Below, piece after piece: positions 8,575-16,174 of a stretch of 38,390 nucleotides of DNA. The translations under genes and the position numbers were made by a program. Under the pieces are notes generated by a model, which was not told the DNA's origin, made no database searches, and saw nothing but the letters and a program-made list of their open reading frames with translations. Numbering within the stretch: position 1 is the stretch's first letter; the number at the start of each line of letters is the position of its first letter. Origin of the DNA: Planctomycetota bacterium (lineage in GTDB: Bacteria; Planctomycetota; UBA1135; UBA2386); assembly GCA_016794485.1 (NCBI GenBank), contig JAEUHV010000405.1:1-38390 (forward strand), given 5' to 3'.

Positions 8575-9048
8575 TCAACCCTTCGGCAGGTGTTGGAGAT
8601 CGTCGAGGTCCTTCGGTCGTTCTGCTTCCTGCTTGGCCAGCCGAAGTTCCCGCAACCCGACGAAGTGCACAGGCACGACGCTGCTGCCCACTGTGATGCT
8701 TGCCTCGGCGCGCGTCTGCCAGGCGCGGTCGAACGGCACCGTGCGCAGGCTCGCAATCAGATCGATCCGGTTCGGTGGTCGCCCGAACTGGACGACGAGG
8801 TCGGGATTGGTGAGTTCAGCGGCGTCACCAACCGCCGGCACGGATCCGCCCCAGAACTCGACCAGAGCACTTCACAGACGGTGCGCATTGTCCAACGAAC
8901 AGTCGTACAGGAAATCGATTTCACCGGTGAGCCGCGAGTATCCGTGGTAGATCACGGCAGCGCCGCCGATCACCAGGTACCGCACCTCGTGCTTGGCCAG
9001 CAGCCGAAGGAAGTCCTGCGCGTCCTTTGAAAACAGCCGCTCGTTCAC
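8575..9048 (-). pseudogene. AbiEii-like nucleotidyltransferase gene interrupted by an in-frame TGA
   Basis: The reading frame runs 157 codons from GTG at 9048 and would encode a minimal nucleotidyltransferase. A conserved LVIGGAAVIYHGYSRLTG segment is followed by EIDFLYD, matching the 'GG...D-h-D' active site of the Pol-beta/AbiEii superfamily. The first catalytic Asp is Glu here. Codon 59 is TGA (8872-8874). The same frame continues with SALVEFWGG and good family-like sequence to residue 157 (VHFVGLRELRLAKQEAERPKDLDDL). A Trp codon (TGG) at this place would restore the protein, so one G-to-A change suffices. Its GTG overlaps the stop of the upstream small gene. Most likely a recent nonsense pseudogene; a sequencing error cannot be excluded. 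Confidence 0.75.
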
Positions 9049-9215
9049 TTCGCGCGCTCCGCCTCGCGCACGTCGGGTGCATCCGGGCCGTAGGCACGCT
9101 CGCGCAGGATGCTCGCGATCTCGATGCGTTCGTCGGGTGTCATCGCCCACATTTGCTCGCGATCCCACTTCTCCGCGTCCGCGAAGGAGTGCGCCTTGTT
9201 CGCTTCACGTTCCAT
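9045..9215 (-). CDS. Small acidic protein paired with the nucleotidyltransferase
   Basis: The gene encodes 56 residues, charged and without membrane segments: MEREANKAHSFADAEKWD, then MTPDERIEIASILRERAYG. It sits immediately upstream of the nucleotidyltransferase frame with a GTGA start/stop overlap. Short proteins with the 'D/E..WDREQ...MTPDERI' pattern are familiar as upstream partners of AbiEii-like nucleotidyltransferases, an arrangement often read as toxin-antitoxin-like. That role is inference; the family is uncharacterised as far as I know. The ATG at 9215 is chosen because further upstream codons lose coding character. The partner is interrupted, so the pair may be non-functional. Confidence 0.6.
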   Translation of the reverse strand: MEREANKAHSFADAEKWDREQMWAMTPDERIEIASILRERAYGPDAPDVREAERAK

Positions 9216-9285
9216 GCCCACGGATCGTAGCCGAAGCCCGATCCGATGGCAGCCTGAGGGGCAACCGCGTCGGTATGGTGCCGTC

Positions 9286-9588
9286 ATGCCGAACGCGCGC
9301 ACCTGCCACGTCGTGATGGCAACCCCCGCCGACCACGAAGCCGAGATCCGCAAGGCGGTTCGACGGCACGCCAGCGTGCGCTGGACGATCCAGTCGAGCG
9401 CTCGGAAGGGGGACTCGGTCGTCTTCTACCTCAAGGGGCCTCGTTCGTGCTTCCTCGCCGTCGGCATGGTCGAGAGCAAATCGGCCGAACGAGACGACGA
9501 TCGGCGAAGCCGCCCGATCACCGCGCGAACGTCGCCGCGACGTACGCCGCGTAGTCGTCGCCCATCGGCAGTTCGAGGTCGACGGTGA
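9286..9588 (+). pseudogene. Truncated gene: N-terminal fragment of a small (EVE/PUA-like?) protein
   Basis: From ATG 9286 the first 63 codons look like real protein: ARTCHVVMATPADHEAEI, then VRWTIQSSARKGDSVVFYLK and CFLAVGMVESKS. The 'KGDxVVFYLKGP...FLAVGMV' run is what one expects of a small beta-barrel such as an EVE/PUA-like domain. After about position 9475 the frame turns into Arg/Ser/Pro-rich nonsense (RRSRPITARTSPRRTPRS). It then runs antisense into the end of the Thg1 gene, overlapping it by 71 bases. I read this as the 5' remnant of a gene whose rest was deleted. The domain guess is weak; the loss of coding character is clear. Confidence 0.5.
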
Positions 9589-10276
9589 GCCGCCGCCGCT
9601 GCGCCTGCACCGTGCTGCCCGTACGCGGATCGGTCCCTTCGACCGTGACTTGCCGCCACACGGCCCCCACACCACGCTTCTGCCACGCGGGCAAACGGTC
9701 GAAGTTGACGCCGCGCGCGAACAGGAACTCGTGCTTCTGCGCCGTGCTCATGCCGACGAGCCGGTCGTGCGCCGCTTCCGGCGCGGCACCATCTCCGCGC
9801 AGGCTCCAGTAGCAGTGCGCGTTGAGCGCGTTCCGGCTCGCGTCCTCCTGGCGCCAGCGGAAATAGTCGGCCACCAGCGCCGCGGTCGGCAACTGGCTGA
9901 TCCGGCAATCGAACGCGACCGCTCGCTGGAACCGCAGGCTCGCCACGCCGCTCGCTTCGCCGGCGAGGATCGAGAGCAGTTTGCGTTCCTTGCGATGGAA
10001 CGCGTCGGTCGCCGGCGCCAGCAGCAGCGAGATCTCGTCGGACTGCGTGTAGCCGTAGACGCACTCGATGCCGCACTGCATCAGGTGCTGCACGACCGCC
10101 ACCATCGTGTCGCGGAAGCCGACGTCGAACGGCGCCTCGAACGACATCAGCTCCTTGGTCAGGCGCGTGAAGCCGCGGCCGTCGAGACGCGCCACCAGGA
10201 ACAGGCCCGGCAGCGCACAGTGGTCGTGGGCGGTCTCGAAGACGCGCATGCGCGCGTCGAGTTCGTCGAACTTCAT
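9518..10276 (-). CDS. Thg1-like protein (tRNA-His guanylyltransferase / 3'-5' polymerase)
   Basis: This 252-residue protein belongs to the Thg1/TLP family, the only known polymerases that add nucleotides in the 3'-5' direction. They act on tRNA 5' ends, either adding G-1 to tRNA-His or repairing 5'-truncated tRNAs. The metal-binding residues are visible: LDGRGF with Asp32 and YTQSDEISLLL with Asp80-Glu81. The family block WRQEDASRNALNAHCYW lies at about residues 141-157, followed by TAQKHEFLFARGVNFD. Bacterial members are usually repair-type TLPs, since bacterial tRNA-His has an encoded G-1. The start overlaps the stop of the upstream P-loop kinase gene (ATGA), implying a common RNA-related task. 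Confidence 0.93.
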   Translation of the reverse strand: MKFDELDARMRVFETAHDHCALPGLFLVARLDGRGFTRLTKELMSFEAPFDVGFRDTMVAVVQHLMQCGIECVYGYTQSDEISLLLAPATDAFHRKERKLLSILAGEASGVASLRFQRAVAFDCRISQLPTAALVADYFRWRQEDASRNALNAHCYWSLRGDGAAPEAAHDRLVGMSTAQKHEFLFARGVNFDRLPAWQKRGVGAVWRQVTVEGTDPRTGSTVQAQRRRLTVDLELPMGDDYAAYVAATFAR

Positions 10277-10713
10277 TCGCGCCAATCCTCCACGACGAAC
10301 TCGCCGGCGGCCATGCGCACGTAGTGCAACGCGTCGAAGCCCTCGGCCCGCGTCGGCAGTTCGAGCCGTCGCGCCATGTCGCGCACCGCGACGTCGGGAA
10401 CGCACGCCTCGCCGGAACGCGCGGCGTTGCGCGCCAGGCACTCGTCGACCTTCGACGCGAGGTAGTAGCCGACCACGCGGAACCGCGCCGCCCGCGCCGG
10501 CGCCACGAAGCGCGCCCGTTCGGCCACCGACACGTTGGTGTTGTCGACGACGAACGGCATCTGCACGCGCAGGCACGTGGCGAGGAACTCGGCCTCGCGA
10601 TGGCGCGTGCGCAGCATGTCGAGGTTGAGCCGCACGTGCGTGTCCGCGAACCGCCGCGCGCAGAACGTCGACTTGCCGCTCGCCGGGATGCCGATCAGGA
10701 GGACGCACTCCAT
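10273..10713 (-). CDS. P-loop polynucleotide-kinase-like protein (T4 Pnk-type, AAA_33)
   Basis: The gene encodes 146 residues: a minimal P-loop kinase. Walker A is GIPASGKST (residues 8-16, Lys14). A LNLDMLR segment at 30-35 matches the position of the general-base Asp of the T4 polynucleotide kinase group, and VDNTN at 57-61 corresponds to the 'DTN' element of that group. A lid-like Arg cluster (LARNAARS) follows near residue 93. There is no phosphatase domain. The likely reaction is ATP-dependent phosphorylation of a 5'-OH nucleic acid end. That fits the overlapping Thg1-like polymerase, which extends 5' ends of tRNA. The family also includes small-molecule kinases, so the RNA substrate is inferred from context. 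Confidence 0.75.
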   Translation of the reverse strand: MECVLLIGIPASGKSTFCARRFADTHVRLNLDMLRTRHREAEFLATCLRVQMPFVVDNTNVSVAERARFVAPARAARFRVVGYYLASKVDECLARNAARSGEACVPDVAVRDMARRLELPTRAEGFDALHYVRMAAGEFVVEDWRE

Positions 10714-10845
10714 CCAGACATGATGCCCGATGGGGTCGCGTCGCCCCACCGGGCTGCCGTTCGCCGGCTCGCGGCGATCCGGCATTTTCCGCGAACACGG
10801 CCCCGGACCGGTTCGCTGCCCCGGGCGAACCACGGAGCCACCGCC

Positions 10846-13041
10846 ATGAAGAGCCTGCTTCCCGCCCTGCTGTCCCTCGCATCCCCCACTCTGCTCCTGG
10901 CCCAACGGGCACCGGAGGCCCGCGGCTTCGACCTGGGTGCGGTGGCCGGCATCGTCGCCGACGCCGAAGGCACCCCGTGGGCGATCGGCGCCGACTACAA
11001 GGCGGCTTTGCTGCCGGGTGCCATCGAGTTCGTGCCGGCGCTCGGCAACGCCGTTCCGCACAACCGTTCGTTCGGCCTCCGCTTGCGGACGATCCGGCGC
11101 GGCGAGGTCCTTCTGCACACCCCCACCGCGGAGCTGCCGTTGCCGCACCTGCGCGGCAACGAGTTCACGTATGCGCGCGGTGACGTCGTCGAACACTGGC
11201 GCGTGGCGCCGCGCGGACTCGAACAGAGCTTCGTGTTCGCGACGCGGCCGGCCGGTGACGGCGACCTCGTCGTACGCAGTGACGTGCTCGGCGAACTGCA
11301 ACCCGAGACCCTGCCCGATGGCACCCTGCGCTTCACCGACGGTGCCGTCGGCGGCGTGCACATCGGCGCCGTCACCGGCATCGACGCCCGCGGCGAACGT
11401 TGCGCCGGCGCACTCGCGATCGTCGACCACCAGCTCGAACTGCGCCTGCCGGACGCGTTCGTCGACCGCGCGCAGTTCCCGCTCGTGCTCGACCCGTGGG
11501 TGAGCACGGCGAGCCTGGTCCCGACCGGCGCCGGTGACGACGGCATGGTCCGCGGCGCCTTGCGTCCCATCAACAACGGCCAGTTCGAGGTCTGGGCCTT
11601 CACCCGCACCTTCTCGGCCAGCGACAGCGACGTCTATGCCCTCAGCAGCGACTACCCGACGCCGGTGGTCGCGATCGCCAACACGCTGAACGTGCTCGAG
11701 ACGCTGCCGGCCCTCGGCATCCCCGACGCCGTGCCGTTCCCGGCCGTGGTCGCGTGGCAGGAGGCCGCGCAGGCGAGCGGTCCGTGGACGGTCAAGGCGC
11801 GCACCTGGTTCCCGGGCACGGCCCAGCCCGGCAACGTCGCCACGATCGCCGCCGCGGAGCGTCCGGCGCTGGCCAGCAACCGCAGCGGTGCTTCGCTCCT
11901 GCTCGCCTACCTGGAACCCGGCGTCGGCATCGTCGCGCGCACGTTGACGCCGGCCTTGTTCGCGGCCACCGCTCCCGTGGCGGGCCCGGCGAACACCGTC
12001 GCGACGCCGATCGGCGGCAACACGATCGTCGCCGGACCGCGGCTGTCCGACAGCATCGCGACCGGCAGCGCGGCTGCCCTGATCTACGAAACGAACGTCG
12101 CACTCACCAGCTCCAGCTCGTTGACGGTCCTGGCGCTCGCGCCGAACGGTGCCTTGCTCGGCAGTGCGGCCCTCGTCATCGCCAACGGGTCGGGCTTCGA
12201 TCCGGCGATCGGTGGCGATGGCAGCCACTTCCGCGCCGTGTTCACGCGGTTCGGCACGTTGCGCCAGCAGAACCTCACCTGGAACGGCACCACGCTGACG
12301 GCCCAACCGGACGCACTGCTCGATGCGAGCGGGCCAGGCAAGAGCCCGTCGGTCACGTGGTGCGGCGATCGCTACCTGACGGCCTGGGGCCGCGCCACGC
12401 CGGCCGCCGGCGACGACGAAGTCGTCGTGCAGGCGTCGCTGCCGGACGGCACGGTGCTCGGCGCCACCCCGATCCAGGTCGTGCCGACGGTGGCGCAGCC
12501 GAACCAGCAGAACCCGCACGTGTTGAGCGGCTGGGCCACGGGCAGCGACGCGCGGCGCGCCACCGTGGTGTGGAGCGAGACGCCGGTCGGCGGCGGGTCG
12601 AGCCGCGCCTGTTCGCGTACGTGGCTCGTCATGCAAGGCACTGCGCCGGTGAACCTCGGCGGCAGCTGCCTCGGCAACAGCTGCACCAGCCTCCTGCCGT
12701 GCAGCTATTCGCAAGGGCAGTTCGTGCCGGGCAACCAGGACTTCCAGATCCGTCTGCAGTACCAGGACCAGAGCGCGCCGTTCGCATTGCTCAGCCTGAA
12801 CCTCGGCGGCACCACGACGATCGGCTGCGGGCCGTGCGAGTTGCTACCGCCGCTCGTCAGCTACGTGCTGCCGAATGCACCGGGCGAACTCGTCTTCACC
12901 TGGCCGCTGCCGTTCAACTACGCGGCACTCGGCTTCCAGGTCGAGTTCCAGTGGGCGATGTTCGGCTCGACCAGCAGCCCTTGCCCGCTGCTGCCGAACA
13001 TCACCGCCTACAACCGCGTCCGGATCGTCTTCGCCGAGTGA
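10846..13041 (+). CDS. Large secreted protein of unknown function
   Basis: This 731-residue exported protein has signal peptide MKSLLPALLSLASPTLLLAQ and a GGAG Shine-Dalgarno-like sequence about 10 bases before the ATG. The first 230 residues form a beta-rich domain ending in PLVLDPWVS, a motif often seen where bacterial surface proteins switch from an N-terminal domain to a repeat or propeller part. The middle looks like a loose beta propeller (VVAWQEAA, LTAWGRA, TVVWSETP at intervals). The last 110 residues contain Cys pairs (GSCLGNSC, CGPCELL) and WPLPFNYAALG. The same general plan occurs in secreted proteins of this lineage. No catalytic motif is visible. It diverges from the kinase/Thg1 pair across 132 bases. 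Confidence 0.65.
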   Translation: MKSLLPALLSLASPTLLLAQRAPEARGFDLGAVAGIVADAEGTPWAIGADYKAALLPGAIEFVPALGNAVPHNRSFGLRLRTIRRGEVLLHTPTAELPLPHLRGNEFTYARGDVVEHWRVAPRGLEQSFVFATRPAGDGDLVVRSDVLGELQPETLPDGTLRFTDGAVGGVHIGAVTGIDARGERCAGALAIVDHQLELRLPDAFVDRAQFPLVLDPWVSTASLVPTGAGDDGMVRGALRPINNGQFEVWAFTRTFSASDSDVYALSSDYPTPVVAIANTLNVLETLPALGIPDAVPFPAVVAWQEAAQASGPWTVKARTWFPGTAQPGNVATIAAAERPALASNRSGASLLLAYLEPGVGIVARTLTPALFAATAPVAGPANTVATPIGGNTIVAGPRLSDSIATGSAAALIYETNVALTSSSSLTVLALAPNGALLGSAALVIANGSGFDPAIGGDGSHFRAVFTRFGTLRQQNLTWNGTTLTAQPDALLDASGPGKSPSVTWCGDRYLTAWGRATPAAGDDEVVVQASLPDGTVLGATPIQVVPTVAQPNQQNPHVLSGWATGSDARRATVVWSETPVGGGSSRACSRTWLVMQGTAPVNLGGSCLGNSCTSLLPCSYSQGQFVPGNQDFQIRLQYQDQSAPFALLSLNLGGTTTIGCGPCELLPPLVSYVLPNAPGELVFTWPLPFNYAALGFQVEFQWAMFGSTSSPCPLLPNITAYNRVRIVFAE

Positions 13042-13079
13042 ACGGGGCGGTCGCAGGATCGCGTTACGACGGGCACTGA

Positions 13080-13097
13080 CGCCGCTAGCTGGCGGCG
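13080..13097 (+). repeat. Hairpin directly upstream of a ribosome binding site
   Basis: CGCCGC and GCGGCG form a perfect 6-base stem around a TAGCTG loop. It ends just before the GAAGGA Shine-Dalgarno of the gene starting at 13110. It lies 39 bases after the preceding stop. It could slow read-through from the upstream gene or hide the ribosome site; no U-tract follows. Confidence 0.35.
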
Positions 13098-13109
13098 AAG
13101 GACCCGACC

Positions 13110-14585
13110 ATGAACCCCACCTGCCCCGCCGTCCGTGTCGCCATCGCGTTGCTCGGTTGCACGCCGAGTGCTTTCGCACAACTCCCCAACTACACGGCGG
13201 CGCCGGGCACCACGGTGCTCAACACCGTCTTCACCCAGATCACGACCAGTGCCGGGCCGATGAACGTGGCCGACGGTGTGTTCGTGTTCAACCAGGTGAC
13301 GATCCCGGTCGGCTCGGTCGTCGTCGGCTCCGGAAGCCGGCCCATGATCTGGGTCGTCAACACGATGACGATCGACGGCCACCTGTCGGCCGACGGCAAG
13401 GACGGCATGCGCGTGCAGACCATCGGTAGCGCCAACTTTCCCGTGCTCGGCGGCCTGCCTGGACCGGCGGGCGGCCTCGGCGGCGCCGGCAGTCCCCGGT
13501 CGACCACGCAGTCGTTCCAGGGCCAGGCCGGCTACGGCCCGGGCAACGTCGCCGGCGCTGGCGGCGGCGGCGGTTCGCTGGCACTGCTGGCCGGCAGCGA
13601 ACGCGGGTCCGGCGGCGGCGGCGGGGCGTTCGGCACGCAGGGCGATCCGTGGTTCCGCACTCCTGCCGGAACGGGAACGGCCTTCGTGCAGCGACTCGGT
13701 GTCGGCGGCTTCGGCGGCCTGGGTGCCAGCGGCAGCGCCACGCGCACGCTGCTGGGCGGTGCACCCGCGCTGACGCCGTTCGGCGACGGGCGCCCCGACA
13801 ACGACTTCTTCGGCCTGGGCTACGACGTCGCGAGCCAGCAGTTCGTCGTCGGCGAACTGTCGGGCCTGCTCGGCGGTTCGGGCGGCGGCGGCGGCGGCGA
13901 CGCTTCGAACGACAACATCGTGCTCAGCCCGAACTTCGTGCAGGACGACCAGGGCGGCGGCGGGGGCGGGGGCGGCGGCTGCCTCGTCGTCTACGCGCTG
14001 CAGACGATCGTCGTAGGACCGGGCGGCAAGGTGACCGCGAACGGTGGCCACGGCGGCGGCGGTGGGCTCGCCGGCTCGAACACGCGCGGTGGCGGCGGCG
14101 GCGGCGGCGCCGGCGGCCTGCTGATCCTCGCGGCCCACGGCGGCATCGACCTGCACGTGAAGGGCGAAACCTACGCCAACGCCGACTACGACTTCGTGCT
14201 GTCCGCCGACGGCGGCGTCACCACCACCGGGTTCTTCAGTCCACCCCTGGTGACTGGCAAGTACCCGGCGAACGGCCTGCCGACGGTCGCCGCGAACGTC
14301 TACGACAGCGCGCCGCTCGGCGGTTTCGGCGGCCTCGGCGTCGTGCAGCTGGTGACGCCGGCCGGCGTCGGCAACGCCGACGGCACCAACACGATCCTCG
14401 ACGACAACATCCGGCTGTTCCGCAACGGCCTGCCACTCCTCGGCGCGCAGAAGCAGCGCTACCTCGCCTGGCGCGGCTTCGCCAACGCCAACGGTGTCCG
14501 CGTCGACGACAGCGGCACGCCGATCGTGATCGGCAACGCCGAAGGCGACATCCGGCCGACGCCGCACCTGCTGCCGCTCTTCTGA
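13110..14585 (+). CDS. Secreted glycine-rich surface protein
   Basis: This 491-residue exported protein has a signal peptide ending in SAFAQ. After a beta-rich start (VNTMTIDGHLSADGKDG at about residues 87-103) it is dominated by long glycine runs at about residues 150-175, 255-270, 290 and 310-335, separated by hydrophobic segments such as CLVVYALQTIVVG and LLILAAHGGIDL. The layout resembles glycine-rich surface proteins of myxobacteria and planctomycetes, where 'GSGGGGGG' loops connect turns of a beta solenoid. A structural envelope or matrix role is likely, without direct evidence. A good Shine-Dalgarno (GAAGGA) precedes the ATG. The repeats are coded by GGC/GGN tracts with high slippage potential. 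Confidence 0.65.
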   Translation: MNPTCPAVRVAIALLGCTPSAFAQLPNYTAAPGTTVLNTVFTQITTSAGPMNVADGVFVFNQVTIPVGSVVVGSGSRPMIWVVNTMTIDGHLSADGKDGMRVQTIGSANFPVLGGLPGPAGGLGGAGSPRSTTQSFQGQAGYGPGNVAGAGGGGGSLALLAGSERGSGGGGGAFGTQGDPWFRTPAGTGTAFVQRLGVGGFGGLGASGSATRTLLGGAPALTPFGDGRPDNDFFGLGYDVASQQFVVGELSGLLGGSGGGGGGDASNDNIVLSPNFVQDDQGGGGGGGGGCLVVYALQTIVVGPGGKVTANGGHGGGGGLAGSNTRGGGGGGGAGGLLILAAHGGIDLHVKGETYANADYDFVLSADGGVTTTGFFSPPLVTGKYPANGLPTVAANVYDSAPLGGFGGLGVVQLVTPAGVGNADGTNTILDDNIRLFRNGLPLLGAQKQRYLAWRGFANANGVRVDDSGTPIVIGNAEGDIRPTPHLLPLF

Positions 14586-14614
14586 TCGCGGCGCGGCGCC
14601 CCTACGCTGCCGCG

Positions 14615-14905
14615 ATGCGCTTCCCGAACGACACGACGTTCCACCTGCGGATGGCGGCAGTGGTGCTCGCCGCACTGTTCCTGGAGCAGCTCGCCGCGAA
14701 GAACATCGCGCACTGGTCGGCGCCGAGCATCGGCATCGTGACGTTCGCCCTCGGCCTCGTCTGGGTGGCCATCACCGCGTGGCAGCACGCCAAGACGACG
14801 CAGGAGAAGGTGCGCGTGCTCGAAGCGAAGCTCGAACGGCTGCAGGCGCTGACCGATGCACTGGCCGACGAAACCCGGGCCCGCCGTTCCCTGCCCAAGC
14901 TGTGA
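14615..14905 (+). CDS. Small membrane protein with C-terminal coiled coil
   Basis: The gene encodes 96 residues: two hydrophobic helices at about residues 12-30 and 36-56, then a charged amphipathic helix (EKVRVLEAKLERLQALTD) likely to form a coiled coil. No enzymatic motif is visible. It starts 29 bases after the glycine-rich protein gene and ends 8 bases before the DinB gene, so the three are probably co-transcribed. GC-rich third positions support real coding. Function unknown. Confidence 0.6.
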   Translation: MRFPNDTTFHLRMAAVVLAALFLEQLAAKNIAHWSAPSIGIVTFALGLVWVAITAWQHAKTTQEKVRVLEAKLERLQALTDALADETRARRSLPKL

Positions 14906-14913
14906 GGCCACCG

Positions 14914-15456
14914 ATGGACGCTCTCGGCCCGATCCGCACCGAATACCAGCGCTACCGACGCCAGGTCGAACTGGCGCTCGAACAGGTCGCCGACGCCGAC
15001 CTGCACCGCACGCTCGATCCGGACGGCAACTCGATCGCCGTGCTCCTGCGCCACCTCGCCGGCAACCTGCGGTCGCGCTTCACCGATTTCCTCGGCAGCG
15101 ACGGCGAGAAGCCATGGCGCCACCGCGACGACGAGTTCGCGACCACGATCGCGACACGAACCGAACTGCTCGCCGCGTGGCACGACGGCTGGCGTGCGGT
15201 CGAACTGGCTCTCGCCGAGGTCGCCGCGGCCGGACCGGCGGTGTTCACGCGCCAGGTGACGATCCGCCAGCAGCCGCTCAGCGTGCTCGACGCGCTGCTG
15301 CGTTCGGTGGCACACACCGCGAGCCACGCTGGACAGATCGTGCTGCTGGCGCGCACGTTCGCGGGCTCGAGCTGGCGTTCCCTGTCGATCCCGAAAGGCG
15401 GCTCGGCCGCGTACGCCGCGAGCCCGACCCGCGAGAAGTCGCCGGACGGCCGCTGA
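14914..15456 (+). CDS. DinB-fold protein, DUF1572 family
   Basis: The gene encodes 180 residues forming the four-helix bundle of the DinB/YfiT superfamily, whose members often bind a metal and act as thiol-dependent transferases. The DUF1572 signature is clear: NSIAVLLRHLAGNLRSRF with His47, followed by DGEKPWRHRDDEF, and HTASHAGQI with His134 and His138. These three histidines are the expected metal ligands. The function of DUF1572 is not known. Related DinB proteins in other phyla use bacillithiol or mycothiol, but no thiol pathway gene is near. It ends 9 bases before the convergent methyltransferase gene. Confidence 0.85.
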   Translation: MDALGPIRTEYQRYRRQVELALEQVADADLHRTLDPDGNSIAVLLRHLAGNLRSRFTDFLGSDGEKPWRHRDDEFATTIATRTELLAAWHDGWRAVELALAEVAAAGPAVFTRQVTIRQQPLSVLDALLRSVAHTASHAGQIVLLARTFAGSSWRSLSIPKGGSAAYAASPTREKSPDGR

Positions 15457-15465
15457 CCGACGCGC

Positions 15466-16104
15466 CTACTTGGCGCCCCAGTAGCGCAGCACGAACGCCG
15501 GCGGCACGTTCCGCACGACCGGGCCGATGCGTTCGAAGCCCGAGAAGCGTTCCTGCATCAGGGCGCGGAAGCGGCGCGCGGCGCGCAGCCCGTAGGCGTG
15601 CACGTACTGGAACGTGCGGAAGTCGCCGTCGGTGCCGCGCAGCGACCAGACGATGCCGTCGATCACCGCGTCCTGGACGGCCGGCGGCAGGCTCGCGAAC
15701 GGCAGCCCCGAGAGGATCCGGCGCGGGCGCGGCAGGTTGCGGTCGGCGAGGATCTGCTTCACGTCGGCGGCGGAGCCGAGGTGGAACTGCATCGTCGGGA
15801 AACGCTCGGTCAGCAGCTTGTGGAAGCGTGGCTCGAGTTCGATGCCCAGGTACTGCGCCCCCTTGGGCAGCACGTCGCGCGCCGCCGCGGTCGCCGGACC
15901 GGTGCCGGGGCCGTATTCGACGACGAGTTCGCCTGGCGCAAGGTCGAGCCGGCCGACGAGGGCGCGCGACAGGTAGCGGGAGCTCGGCAACACCGCCCCC
16001 ACCGTGGTCGGACTGCGCAGGAAGCGGCCGAAGAACCCTAGGCCTTCGCGGATCGGTCGCCGTTGTCGGCCCGCGGGTTCACTGGTGGGGGTCGTCAGAT
16101 CCAC
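15466..16104 (-). CDS. Class I SAM methyltransferase, phospholipid N-methyltransferase-like
   Basis: The encoded protein has 212 residues from GTG 16104. The order RFLRSPTTVGAVLPSS, then LVVEYGPGTGPATAA (SAM-binding Gly loop), YLGIELEPRFHKLL (acidic ribose-binding position) and LSGLPFASLP matches PmtA-like phospholipid N-methyltransferases and related rRNA-dimethylase-like proteins. PmtA methylates phosphatidylethanolamine toward phosphatidylcholine at the inner membrane. An ATG at 16191 in the same frame would add 29 residues but overlaps the upstream ferredoxin gene by 17 bases, and those codons have weaker third-position GC, so I prefer the GTG. The precise substrate is uncertain. Confidence 0.8.
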   Translation of the reverse strand: MDLTTPTSEPAGRQRRPIREGLGFFGRFLRSPTTVGAVLPSSRYLSRALVGRLDLAPGELVVEYGPGTGPATAAARDVLPKGAQYLGIELEPRFHKLLTERFPTMQFHLGSAADVKQILADRNLPRPRRILSGLPFASLPPAVQDAVIDGIVWSLRGTDGDFRTFQYVHAYGLRAARRFRALMQERFSGFERIGPVVRNVPPAFVLRYWGAK

Positions 16105-16174
16105 GCGGGAACAGTGCCGCAAACCTTCACGCCCGACAAGCACGCACTTCACCGCCAGGCCAGCCGGTGGGCGG

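Noticed and set aside
10273-12714. Kinase gene extended upstream to a 813-residue protein
   Set aside because: The extra residues are antisense to the secreted protein at 10846-13041. The Walker A region needs only the ATG at 10713.
13590-14130. GGC tracts as a CRISPR or tandem DNA repeat array
   Set aside because: They are codons for polyglycine inside an intact reading frame with no spacer pattern.
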